From NCBI GenBank assembly GCA_045534265.1, contig JAZSJH010000006.1, positions 127,323-191,322 on the forward strand: 64,000 bases of DNA, given 5' to 3'. The notes under the pieces were generated by a model that saw nothing but the letters and a program-made list of their open reading frames with translations, was not told the origin of the DNA and searched no databases. This document shows positions 1-7,953 of this stretch, one piece after another. The position numbers and the translations under genes were made by a program. The number at the start of each line of letters is the position of its first letter. The first letter of the stretch is position 1. The DNA comes from CAKVLS01 sp045534265 (GTDB lineage: Bacteria; Bacillota; Clostridia; Christensenellales; UBA1242).

Positions 1-475
1 AGTTCTAAAGCCACAAGGCATAAAAGGTGAGATGAAACTAGAGCCTATTATCAAAGATATGGATTTTTTCAAAACTCTTAAATATGTGATTATAAATGGC
101 AAAACTTATAATATAAAATCAGCAACCTCAAGACAAGGCTTTGCTTATATTATGGTAGAGGGCATTGTCGAGCCAAATGGCGTAGAGGCTTTGCGTAACA
201 AAATTGTTGAGATAAAAAGAGAAGATGGGCCAGTACTTGCCGAGCAAGAATTTTTTATCGAAGATATGATAGGTGTAAAAGTTTTTGACGAAAACGGCGT
301 TGAGTATGGCGAAATTACTGATATCGCACAATACGGCGCTGCTGATGTTTATACTATGGTAGGAAGAAGAGGAGTACATACTTTTCCTTTTGTAAAAGAT
401 ATGGTTATATCTGCAGATATGTCAGCAAAAACTATGGTAGTTAAAGCCGAAAGACTAAAAGAGGTTATGATATGA
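1..475 (+). CDS. rimM: Ribosome maturation factor RimM, 5' end missing
   Basis: RimM binds ribosomal protein S19 and assists 30S head maturation and 16S processing. The reading frame is open from base 2, so the gene starts before the window and the ATG at 32 is internal. The first visible residues (VLKPQGIKGEMK) match the N-terminal RimM motif around KxxGxKGE. The rest contains the RimM beta-barrel and the C-terminal PRC-barrel (about VKVFDENGVEYGEITDI onward). 157 residues are visible, so only about ten are missing. The stop overlaps the trmD start in an ATGA arrangement, the standard rimM-trmD coupling. Confidence 0.93.
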   Translation, partial: VLKPQGIKGEMKLEPIIKDMDFFKTLKYVIINGKTYNIKSATSRQGFAYIMVEGIVEPNGVEALRNKIVEIKREDGPVLAEQEFFIEDMIGVKVFDENGVEYGEITDIAQYGAADVYTMVGRRGVHTFPFVKDMVISADMSAKTMVVKAERLKEVMI

Positions 476-1146
476 GAATAGATATTTTGACTCTATTTCC
501 TGAAATGTTTGAAAATCTAAAAATGAGCATTTTGGGTAAAGCTCAAGAAAAAAACTTAATAACTGTAAATCTAGTTAATATAAGAGATTTTTCTAAAGAC
601 AAACACAAAAAGTGTGATGATTACCCATTTGGTGGTGGAGCGGGTATGCTTATGACTCCACAACCACTTTATGACGCAATTATGTCTGTTAAAACTGAAG
701 AATCTTATGTAATATATATGTCTCCAAGAGGCAATGTTTTGACTGGTAAAAAGGTTATAAACTACGCAAAAACTTATAAACATCTTATTGTTGTTTGCGG
801 TCATTATGAAGGTATAGACCAAAGAGTTATTGACCTTTGTATAGACGAAGAAGTGTCAATCGGCGACTATGTTTTGACAGGGGGAGAACTACCTGCTATG
901 GTGCTAGTCGACTCTGTTTCAAGATATGTTGACGGGGTTTTATCTGAAGGTTCTACGGACGAAGAGAGCTTTTCCAATAATTTACTCGAATATCCACAAT
1001 ATACCCGTCCTGCCGAATTTATGGGGCTTAAAGTGCCTGATGTGCTTGTATCTGGCAATCACGAAAAGGTAAGAGAGTGGAGATACGAGCAAAGTGTCAA
1101 AATTACAAAAGAGCGTAGACCAGATTTATTAAAAAAGGAAGATTAA
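472..1146 (+). CDS. trmD: tRNA (guanine-N1)-methyltransferase TrmD
   Basis: Methylates G37 next to the anticodon using SAM, which prevents frameshifting. The 224 residues are close to the usual 230-250. It begins MRIDILTLFPEMF, has the PFGGGAGMLM segment, and carries the trefoil-knot SAM site SIGDYVLTGGELPAM around residues 130-145. The start overlaps the rimM stop by 4 bp, implying translational coupling. In most Firmicutes rplS follows trmD; here rbgA follows instead and rplS lies at 4731. Confidence 0.97.
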   Translation: MRIDILTLFPEMFENLKMSILGKAQEKNLITVNLVNIRDFSKDKHKKCDDYPFGGGAGMLMTPQPLYDAIMSVKTEESYVIYMSPRGNVLTGKKVINYAKTYKHLIVVCGHYEGIDQRVIDLCIDEEVSIGDYVLTGGELPAMVLVDSVSRYVDGVLSEGSTDEESFSNNLLEYPQYTRPAEFMGLKVPDVLVSGNHEKVREWRYEQSVKITKERRPDLLKKED

Positions 1147-1147
1147 A

Positions 1148-1993
1148 ATGACTATACAATGGTTTCCGGGTCATATGACTAAGACCTTTAGACTTATAGA
1201 ACAAGATATAAAAGTTGTAGATGTGATTATTTATGTTTTGGATAGTAGAGCACCTTATTCTACAGTAAACCCAAAACTATCTAGTATGTCACAAAACAAA
1301 CCTATTATATATGTACTAAACAAAGCAGACCTTGTAGATGAGCAAGAGCTAAACAAATGGATTTCTCACTTTACAACAAATAATTCAACTGCTATAGCAC
1401 TTGATAGTACAACATCAAATTCAACCAGAGTTCTTGTTCCGATAATAAGAAAACTTTTGGAAGAAAAGATAGAAAAAGCAAAAGCAAAAAATATAAACAA
1501 GATAATAAGAACTATGGTTGTAGGTGTGCCAAATACAGGTAAGTCAACTTTAGTTAATAACCTATGTGGTAAAGCAAGAACAAAAACCGGCAATAAGCCA
1601 GGTGTTACTCGTGGCAAACAATGGGTTACTATAGATAATGGTATTGAAGTTCTTGATATGCCGGGTACTTTGTGGCCTAGTTTTGACGATAAAATTGTAG
1701 CCCAGCATTTGGCTTATTTGGGCTCAATTAAAGATGATGTTTTAGATATCGAAAACCTTGCTTTTGACTTTATAAATGAATTTAAGGGCGGCAAAAATGA
1801 TATTTTTGAGCAAAGATATGGAGTTGAAACTGAAGGTAAAGAAACTATCGAAATATTTGATGAAATATGCCTTGCAAAGAAATGCGTTTTGAAAGGAAAC
1901 GAGCCTGATTATGAAAGATGCGCTCGTATGATAATTGATGACTTTAGAAAGGGTAGATTTGGAAAAATCATTTTAGATAAGTATGCAAAATAA
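1148..1993 (+). CDS. rbgA: Ribosome biogenesis GTPase RbgA (YlqF)
   Basis: GTPase needed for late 50S assembly. It is a circularly permuted GTPase: the G4 motif LNKADL (about residue 58) comes before the P-loop GVPNTGKSTL (about 126) and the G3 motif DMPG (about 171). The N-terminus WFPGHMTKT is typical of YlqF. The 281 residues match the family. It begins 1 bp after trmD, with an AGGAAG ribosome site inside the trmD end. A C-terminal helical RNA-binding domain follows the GTPase core. Confidence 0.96.
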   Translation: MTIQWFPGHMTKTFRLIEQDIKVVDVIIYVLDSRAPYSTVNPKLSSMSQNKPIIYVLNKADLVDEQELNKWISHFTTNNSTAIALDSTTSNSTRVLVPIIRKLLEEKIEKAKAKNINKIIRTMVVGVPNTGKSTLVNNLCGKARTKTGNKPGVTRGKQWVTIDNGIEVLDMPGTLWPSFDDKIVAQHLAYLGSIKDDVLDIENLAFDFINEFKGGKNDIFEQRYGVETEGKETIEIFDEICLAKKCVLKGNEPDYERCARMIIDDFRKGRFGKIILDKYAK

Positions 1994-2594
1994 TATGTTT
2001 GAGTATGAAAATCAATACAAAAATTTAGGCTTAGTTGCGGGACTTGATGAAGCGGGCAGAGGGCCTCTTGCAGGACCTGTAGTTGTTGCTGTTGTTATTA
2101 TGCCACTTGAGGAAGACAAGATAATAGATGGCATAAATGATAGTAAAAAACTAACTCCAAAAAAGAGAGAAGCCTTGTTTGAAAAAATAATAAACACCGC
2201 TATTGCTTACTCAATAGTAGAGGTTGATGAAACAACTATTGATGAGATAAATATTTTGGCTGCAACTAAATTAGGGGCAAAACAAGGGGTAAAAAACCTA
2301 AAAATTAAGCCAAAGGTGGTTTTGACTGATGCTCTTAACTTTGAGTGTGACATTCCGCTAGAGAGTATAATTAAGGGCGATAGCAAAAGTTACAACATAG
2401 CTGCAGCTAGTATTTTGGCTAAGGTGCATAGAGATAATCTTATGTGCAAGGTAGACTCTGTTTTTCCAGAATACAAATTTGCCAAGCACAAAGGCTATGG
2501 CACAAAAGAGCATATTGAAGCTTTGAAAAAATACGGTCCAAGCCCTATTCATAGAAGAAGTTTTATTGGTCACTTTGTAGAGGTTGACAAGTGA
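1983..2594 (+). CDS. rnhB: Ribonuclease HII
   Basis: Cleaves the RNA strand of RNA-DNA hybrids and removes single ribonucleotides from DNA. The N-terminal motif GLDEAGRGPLAGPVV supplies the first catalytic Asp-Glu pair; the Asp in LTDALNF and the RD in AKVHRDNLM supply the rest. The 203 residues are normal for the family. The start overlaps rbgA by 11 bp; a second in-frame ATG at 1995 is also possible. The rbgA-rnhB-yraN order is standard in Firmicutes. Confidence 0.96.
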   Translation: MQNNMFEYENQYKNLGLVAGLDEAGRGPLAGPVVVAVVIMPLEEDKIIDGINDSKKLTPKKREALFEKIINTAIAYSIVEVDETTIDEINILAATKLGAKQGVKNLKIKPKVVLTDALNFECDIPLESIIKGDSKSYNIAAASILAKVHRDNLMCKVDSVFPEYKFAKHKGYGTKEHIEALKKYGPSPIHRRSFIGHFVEVDK

Positions 2595-2929
2595 TAAATA
2601 AAAGAGTTGGAAATATTGGCGAAGCGGAGACTGTTGCCTTTTTGAAAGGTAAAGGTTATAAGATTGTAGAGCTTAACTATACAAACAAAATTGGTGAAAT
2701 TGATATTATTGCAAAAGATAAGCAAACTTTGGTTTTTGTAGAAGTAAAGTCAAGGTCTGGTGATAAGTTTGGTTTGGGGCGAGAAGCTGTTGACTTTCGC
2801 AAGCAACAAAAAATTAGACTCGTAGCTCAAGGTTATATCAAATACAAAAAGCTATTTGATGTAAGTTGCAGGTTTGATGTGGTTGAGATTATGGGGGATA
2901 AAATTACTCACATAGAAAATGCCTTTTAG
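2591..2929 (+). CDS. yraN: UPF0102 endonuclease-like protein YraN
   Basis: Small member of the UPF0102 family, predicted from the fold to be a Holliday-junction-resolvase-like nuclease; its true role is not established. Visible active-site-like pattern: GEIDIIAKD followed by VFVEVKSR (the Glu-Asp-Glu-x-Lys signature), with the N-terminal GxxGE (VGNIGEAE). 112 residues, normal length. It starts with GTG, overlapping the rnhB stop by 4 bp. In many Firmicutes it is followed directly by comM; here tyrS and rplS lie between. Confidence 0.9.
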   Translation: MINKRVGNIGEAETVAFLKGKGYKIVELNYTNKIGEIDIIAKDKQTLVFVEVKSRSGDKFGLGREAVDFRKQQKIRLVAQGYIKYKKLFDVSCRFDVVEIMGDKITHIENAF

Positions 2930-2931
2930 AC

Positions 2932-2960
2932 TTGACAATAAAAAATTGATTTGTTATTAT
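2932..2960 (+). promoter_or_regulatory. Promoter of the tyrS T-box transcript
   Basis: TTGACA at 2932-2937 and TATTAT at 2955-2960 are separated by 17 bp. Transcription would start near 2967, just ahead of the T-box leader. Confidence 0.75.
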
Positions 2961-2966
2961 AGTGAC

Positions 2967-3184
2967 ATCTTAATATTTGCGTTTGATGTGCAAACCAGTA
3001 GTTTTATATCTGGCAATTAGAGAAAAGCCGTTTGGTGCAAGGCTTTCAGGGGTATAAAATGAATTACATTGCTCGTAGCAAACATGCCTAAGGAAGATGG
3101 CAAAAGAGGTAATCGCAGAGATTATAAAATTAGGTGGTACCACGAAATATTTCGTCCTATGTAAGTTTTTACATAGGATTTTTT
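2967..3184 (+). promoter_or_regulatory. T-box riboswitch, tyrosine-specific
   Basis: This leader senses uncharged tRNA and controls tyrS by transcription antitermination. The canonical T-box element AGGTGGTACCACG is at 3132-3144. The terminator helix follows: CCTATGTAA at 3156-3164 pairs with TTACATAGG at 3169-3177, followed by a T-run. On the 3' side of Stem I the sequence GAATTAC places a TAC triplet at 3065-3067, fitting a UAC tyrosine specifier and so agreeing with the downstream gene. Assignment of the specifier is by position and match, not by folding. Confidence 0.93.
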
Positions 3185-3197
3185 ATTGGAGGAAATT

Positions 3198-4451
3198 ATG
3201 AAAAAAGTAGACACAAATTTATTTAATGAACTAAAGGAAAGAGGACTTTTGTACCAATGTACAGATGAAGAAGCTTTGAAAAAGGCTTTAGAGTCTGGCA
3301 CTCCTATCACATTATACGAAGGAACTGACCCTACTGCAGATAGTTTGCATATTGGTCACTGTGTTCCTTACTGCATTTTAAGAAGATTCCAAAAAGCAGG
3401 TCACAAAGTACTTCTTCTTATGGGCGGAGCTACTGCTTGTGTAGGTGATCCTAGCGGAAGAACTGAACTTCGTAAAATGATGACAAAAGAGCAAATCGCA
3501 GCAAATATCGAAAAAATCAAAAACACTCTAAAAGTATTTCTTGATTTTGATGGCGAAAACCCAGCAATTATCGTAAACAATGCTGACTGGTTCAAAGGCT
3601 ATGACTACATTGATTTTATGAGAGAAATCGGCGTTCATTTTAATGTAAACAAGATGCTTTCTAACGAAATCTATGCAAGTCGTATCGAAGAGGGCGGCCT
3701 TACATTTTTTGAAATGGGTTATATGCTTATGCAAGCGTATGACTTTATCCACCTAAATCGTGAATATGGTTGCACACTTCAATATGGTGGTGGTGACCAA
3801 TGGGGTAATATTGTTGCTGGTGTAGAGCTTCAAAGAAAACTAAACTTTGCAAATGGCACAGATGTATCTTTGATTGGTGCAACAAACCCATTACTTCTAA
3901 CACCAGAAGGTAAGAAAATGGGTAAAACTGAAAAAGGCGCTATTTGGATTGATAAAGACAAAATCTCAGCATATGACTTTTACCAAGGTGTATACCAAAC
4001 TCCAGACGCTTGTGTTGAAATGATGTTTGCACTATTTACTGATGTTCCAATGGACGAAGTAAGAAGACTTGTAAAAGAAGATATTGTTAATGCAAAGAAA
4101 GTATTAAGCTACGAAGTTACACGCTTTGTAAGGGGCGAAGAAGACGCCAAAAAGGCTCAAGAAGCAACTTCTGCATTGTTTGGTGGCGGTGTAGATATGT
4201 CTAACGTTCCTACTGTAAAAATCGACAAAGCAATTTTTAATAACACTGTTACAGCTGTTGATTTTGTAACTACAATTACAGGATTTGTTGGTGGAAAGTC
4301 AGAAGCAAGAAGACTTATTGACCAAGGCGGAATTACAATCGGCGATAAAAAACCAGCAAACTTTGCCGAACCCGTTACACTTGATGTGTTTACTGATGGT
4401 TATGTTATCCTTAAAAAAGGCAAAAAGAACTTCCTTAAAGTTGAAATCTAA
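3198..4451 (+). CDS. tyrS: Tyrosyl-tRNA synthetase
   Basis: Class I synthetase charging tRNA-Tyr. The start at 3198 is set by GGAGG at 3188-3192; an upstream ATT frame extension would lie inside the T-box terminator and is rejected. The HIGH motif appears as HIGHCVP near residue 45, the specificity stretch MQAYDFIHL follows, then QYGGGDQWGN, and the KMSKS-type loop reads KKMGKTEKG. An S4 RNA-binding domain is at the C-terminus (SEARRLIDQGGITIGD). 417 residues, normal length. Controlled by the Tyr T-box just upstream and closed by its own terminator. Confidence 0.97.
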   Translation: MKKVDTNLFNELKERGLLYQCTDEEALKKALESGTPITLYEGTDPTADSLHIGHCVPYCILRRFQKAGHKVLLLMGGATACVGDPSGRTELRKMMTKEQIAANIEKIKNTLKVFLDFDGENPAIIVNNADWFKGYDYIDFMREIGVHFNVNKMLSNEIYASRIEEGGLTFFEMGYMLMQAYDFIHLNREYGCTLQYGGGDQWGNIVAGVELQRKLNFANGTDVSLIGATNPLLLTPEGKKMGKTEKGAIWIDKDKISAYDFYQGVYQTPDACVEMMFALFTDVPMDEVRRLVKEDIVNAKKVLSYEVTRFVRGEEDAKKAQEATSALFGGGVDMSNVPTVKIDKAIFNNTVTAVDFVTTITGFVGGKSEARRLIDQGGITIGDKKPANFAEPVTLDVFTDGYVILKKGKKNFLKVEI

Positions 4452-4463
4452 TAAAAAATATAA

Positions 4464-4496
4464 AAAGAAGGCAAAAAATCTACCTTCTTTTTTGTT
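4464..4496 (+). terminator. Intrinsic terminator after tyrS
   Basis: AAAGAAGG (4464-4471) pairs with CCTTCTTT (4483-4490), followed by a T-rich stretch. Confidence 0.8.
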
Positions 4497-4616
4497 TGTA
4501 TAAAAATTTACTATATTTTGATTTTCCGCTTAAATTTTGTTATTTTTTGTCAAAAAATGTTAAAAATTGCACAAAATAATTTATACAAAATATTCTTAAA
4601 ATTTTTGAAAAAGTAC

Positions 4617-4645
4617 TTGCAATTTATATATATATCGTGTATAAT
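4617..4645 (+). promoter_or_regulatory. rplS promoter
   Basis: TTGCAA at 4617-4622 and TATAAT at 4640-4645, spacer 17 bp. It places the transcript start just before the L19 leader. Confidence 0.8.
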
Positions 4646-4651
4646 AATTTT

Positions 4652-4712
4652 CGACTTCGGATGGTCCTCTGCCATTTTGTATGATTTGTAGGCATGAACA
4701 TTTAGTTTAGAT
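4652..4712 (+). promoter_or_regulatory. Ribosomal protein L19 leader (probable)
   Basis: The short leader between the rplS promoter and its ribosome site carries GGATGGTCCTCTG and AGGCATGAACA. I recognise these as resembling the Firmicutes L19 leader, thought to let L19 control its own mRNA. The match is from memory and the fold was not computed. A covariance search with the Rfam L19 leader model would settle it. Confidence 0.6.
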
Positions 4713-4730
4713 AGGGAGGTATAAGTCACA

Positions 4731-5072
4731 ATGAATCTTATCGATATCATCGAAAAAGAGAATCTTAAGGCTAATGTTCCAGAATTTGGAATCGGCGATA
4801 CTGTAAAAGTATATGTTAAGATTATCGAAGGTAACAAAGAAAGAATCCAAGTATTCGAAGGCGTTGTTATCGCTAGAAAGAACGGTAGTGTAAGAGAATC
4901 TTTCACTGTTAGACGTCTTTCATTTGGTGTTGGCGTAGAGAGAACTTTCCCAATCCACAGCCCAAAAATTGACAAAATTGAGGTTGTTAAGAAAGGTAAA
5001 GTTAGAAGAGCTAAATTGTTCTACCTAAGAGAAAGAACAGGTAACGCTGCCAAGATTAAAGAACAAAGATAA
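4731..5072 (+). CDS. rplS: 50S ribosomal protein L19
   Basis: L19 sits at the 30S-50S interface of the large subunit. The 113 residues include the typical IGDTVKVYVKIIEGNKERIQ and RRLSFGVGVERTFP segments. It has its own promoter, a structured leader, a GGGAGG ribosome site at 4714-4719 and a terminator, so it is a stand-alone unit. This differs from the common rimM-trmD-rplS order and suggests a local rearrangement. Confidence 0.97.
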   Translation: MNLIDIIEKENLKANVPEFGIGDTVKVYVKIIEGNKERIQVFEGVVIARKNGSVRESFTVRRLSFGVGVERTFPIHSPKIDKIEVVKKGKVRRAKLFYLRERTGNAAKIKEQR

Positions 5073-5080
5073 CAAATTAA

Positions 5081-5114
5081 ACAACTCTAGGAATTTCCTA
5101 GGGTTGTTTTTTTT
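5081..5114 (+). terminator. Intrinsic terminator after rplS
   Basis: CAACTCTAGG pairs with CCTAGGGTTG across an AATTT loop and is followed by eight or more T residues. Confidence 0.9.
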
Positions 5115-5327
5115 GTATAAAAATGTTGTTTGATAATGATATTATTTTATTAAATAAACCTTTTTAATGGTTTGTTATTTCTTGTTTTGATGTTTATAAA
5201 TAGAAATAATTTGAATAGAAAAAACATTAGTTTTGTTTACATATATAATATATGCAAAAAATTTTGGCTATTTTGTTTGTTTTATTTTTTTAATTGCTAT
5301 ACAATAAACATATTGGAAGGAGGCAAA

Positions 5328-6860
5328 ATGCTATCTATTGTAAATAGTTTTGGTCTTATAGGTCTTGATGGCAGTTGTGTCAAGGTAGAGGTTGATATCT
5401 CAAGGGGACTTCCGTCTTATGATATTGTTGGACTTGCTGACACAGCAATCAAAGAGTCAAAGCAAAGAGTAAGATCTGCAATAAAAAATAGCGGACTTAA
5501 CTTTCCTGTGGAGAAAGTAACTATCAACTTAGCTCCTGCGGATATGAAAAAAGAAGGTTCACTTTATGATCTTCCTATTGCGGTTGCGATATTGTCTGCG
5601 ACAAACCAAATGCCTATTGACAAAACAAAAGAATATGCCTTTGTTGGAGAACTTTCTCTTGATGGTAGTTTGAGAGCGGTCAAAGGTGTGCTTCCTATAC
5701 TAATCACAGCAAAAGATAAAGGGTATAAAAAACTTATTATTCCTAGCGGGAATAAAAAAGAAGCTAGGTTTATAGAAGGGATTGATGTTTTTGCTGTAGA
5801 CAATCTAAAAGATGTTGTTGATTATTTTAATGATGATAAAAGTTTGAGCCCTGTCGAAGTTGTGTCTTATGTAGATGCAAAAAGTGAAAATATATATCCA
5901 TTTGACTTTTCTATGGTTAAAGGTCAAGCCAGCGCAAAAAGAGCTATGGAAATAGCTGCAGCCGGCGGGCATAATGTCCTTATGATAGGACCACCTGGAA
6001 GTGGTAAGACGCTTATTGCAAAATGTTTTCCTAGCATACTTCCGGACATGACTTTTGCAGAATCTTTGGAAGTTACAAAAATTCATAGTGTTGCAGGGAC
6101 TCTTGATAACGAAATTGGTCTTGTATTTAATAGACCTTTTAGAGCTCCGCATCATACGGCAACAACGGTCGCTCTAACTGGTGGCGGTCATAACGCAAAA
6201 CCCGGAGAGATAAGTCTTGCTCATAATGGCGTTTTGTTTTTAGATGAGCTTCCTGAGTATACAAGATATACTATAGAGACGCTACGACAACCACTTGAAG
6301 ATGGGGTTATAACTGTAGCTAGAAACACTCAAACAGTAGTATATCCGGCTAGCTTTACTATGATAGCAAGTATGAATCCTTGCCCTTGTGGAAACTATGG
6401 AAGCAAAGTTCAAGAGTGTAAATGCTCTCCAATGCAGATACACAAATATCTAAATAAAATTAGTGGTCCACTTATGGACAGAATTGATCTTCACGTAGAG
6501 GTTGATAGTTTAAGCTATAAAGAACTAAATAGTAATATTATAGAAGAAACATCTGCAGATATAAAAAGAAGAGTGGACTTTGCTCGTAAAGTTCAACTAA
6601 TTAGATATGATGGTAAGAAAATTTATAGCAATAGCAAGATGAATTCTGCTATGATTAAAAAATACTGCAAGCTATCACCAGATGGCGAAAAAATTTTGGA
6701 GCAGGCGTTTGATAAATTAAAATTAAGTGCTAGAGCTCATGACAGAATTTTGAAAGTGGCAAGAACTATTGCAGACCTTGATGGTAGTGATAGTATAGAA
6801 GTTTGTCATCTTTTGGAAGCTATAAGTTACAGATCTTTAGATAATAAATATTGGGTGTAA
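5328..6860 (+). CDS. comM: ComM/YifB family Mg-chelatase-like AAA ATPase
   Basis: ComM is a hexameric branch-migration helicase that helps integrate transformed DNA. The true start is ATG 5328, behind GGAAGGAGG; the open frame upstream is an AT-rich run-in. The N-terminal Lon-protease-like domain is about residues 1-170 (ISRGLPSYDIVGLADTAIKES, INLAPADMKKEG). The AAA core follows with Walker A GPPGSGKT (about 222) and Walker B VLFLDELPEY. A zinc-binding stretch CPCGNYGSKVQECKC and a C-terminal lid (LSARAHDRILKVARTIADL) complete it. 510 residues, normal. Adjacent dprA supports a role in DNA uptake or recombination. Confidence 0.95.
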   Translation: MLSIVNSFGLIGLDGSCVKVEVDISRGLPSYDIVGLADTAIKESKQRVRSAIKNSGLNFPVEKVTINLAPADMKKEGSLYDLPIAVAILSATNQMPIDKTKEYAFVGELSLDGSLRAVKGVLPILITAKDKGYKKLIIPSGNKKEARFIEGIDVFAVDNLKDVVDYFNDDKSLSPVEVVSYVDAKSENIYPFDFSMVKGQASAKRAMEIAAAGGHNVLMIGPPGSGKTLIAKCFPSILPDMTFAESLEVTKIHSVAGTLDNEIGLVFNRPFRAPHHTATTVALTGGGHNAKPGEISLAHNGVLFLDELPEYTRYTIETLRQPLEDGVITVARNTQTVVYPASFTMIASMNPCPCGNYGSKVQECKCSPMQIHKYLNKISGPLMDRIDLHVEVDSLSYKELNSNIIEETSADIKRRVDFARKVQLIRYDGKKIYSNSKMNSAMIKKYCKLSPDGEKILEQAFDKLKLSARAHDRILKVARTIADLDGSDSIEVCHLLEAISYRSLDNKYWV

Positions 6861-6861
6861 T

Positions 6862-7944
6862 ATGTATTCAAAAAACGATAAAGTTTTGATGTGGCTTGAT
6901 TTGTTTGACCATCTAAGCTACAAAAAGAAAGAAATGATAATAGATGAGTTCGGCAGCCCAGAAAAGTTATTTGATAATTTTTTAGGAAGTAGAGAACTTT
7001 TGTCTCAAATACTTACTACAAGTATTTATGACAAAATGGCATATAGCCATAACGAAAAGTCACTTGATAGTCTGGCTGAAAATTTGGAGAGAAAAGGGGT
7101 AATAGCTGTTACTAAATACTCTCAAGATTATCCAGAAAGTTTATTATATACAGACGCTCCGCCATTTGTTTTATATTGCAAAGGCGATATATCACTTCTT
7201 AAGTCTAAGTGTTTTGCGATAGTCGGTACTCGCAAAATTACAAACTACGGAAGGTCTGTTACCGAAAAATTAACAAAAGGCCTTGTAGATAATGGCTTTA
7301 CAATAGTTAGCGGGCTTTCTTGTGGTGTTGATACCGTAGCGCACAGAACAACTCTTGATAACAATGGCAAAACTATTGCGGTACTTGCCGGTGGTTTTGA
7401 TTATATTTATCCAGATATAAATACAAACCTTGCAGATTTGATAGCAAATAAAGGTTTACTTGTATCTGAGATTAAGCCATCAGAAAAAGCAAAAACTTAT
7501 TACTTCCCAATTAGAAATAGAATAATAGCAGCCTTAAGCTTGGGTACACTTATTACCGAAGCAGACGAAAAGTCAGGCGCTATGTATACAAAAAATTATG
7601 CCCTAGATTATGGCAAAGATGTATTTGCTGTTCCGGGCAACATTACAAGCACGGTTAGCCGTGGTTGCAATCGCATAATCGCAAATGGTCAAGCAAAGGT
7701 TGTTTGCGAATTAGGTGATATTTTAGATGAATATAATGTCAAATTTGTGCCAAAGCAAAAAACTTTTTCTGTAACAATAGATGAGCAAATAATACTTGAT
7801 GCTATTGGTGATGAAGAAGTTTATTTTCAAGAAATACTAGATAGGACAAAATTTGATACAAAAACGCTTAATACATTGTTGACAACTATGTCACTAAATG
7901 GTTTAATAAAAAAACTAGCAGGAAATATGTATTCGGCAAATTAA
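6862..7944 (+). CDS. dprA: DNA processing protein DprA (Smf)
   Basis: Loads RecA onto incoming single-stranded DNA during transformation and may act in general recombination. The Rossmann-like core has AIVGTRKITNYGR (about residue 115), SGLSCGVDTVAHRTTL, LAGGFDYIYP and FPIRNRIIAALS, all family signatures. An N-terminal helical domain and a C-terminal winged-helix-like segment (about 300-360) flank it. 360 residues, normal. It starts 1 bp after comM, and topA follows at 9 bp, so the three probably share a transcript. Confidence 0.95.
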   Translation: MYSKNDKVLMWLDLFDHLSYKKKEMIIDEFGSPEKLFDNFLGSRELLSQILTTSIYDKMAYSHNEKSLDSLAENLERKGVIAVTKYSQDYPESLLYTDAPPFVLYCKGDISLLKSKCFAIVGTRKITNYGRSVTEKLTKGLVDNGFTIVSGLSCGVDTVAHRTTLDNNGKTIAVLAGGFDYIYPDINTNLADLIANKGLLVSEIKPSEKAKTYYFPIRNRIIAALSLGTLITEADEKSGAMYTKNYALDYGKDVFAVPGNITSTVSRGCNRIIANGQAKVVCELGDILDEYNVKFVPKQKTFSVTIDEQIILDAIGDEEVYFQEILDRTKFDTKTLNTLLTTMSLNGLIKKLAGNMYSAN

Positions 7945-7953
7945 GGAGATATT

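Noticed and set aside
5852..5858. TGTCGAA (0A-box word) inside comM, and again in hslU (11828)
   Set aside because: These are within conserved coding sequence and are expected by chance in a window this long; only the intergenic copy at 47079 was kept.
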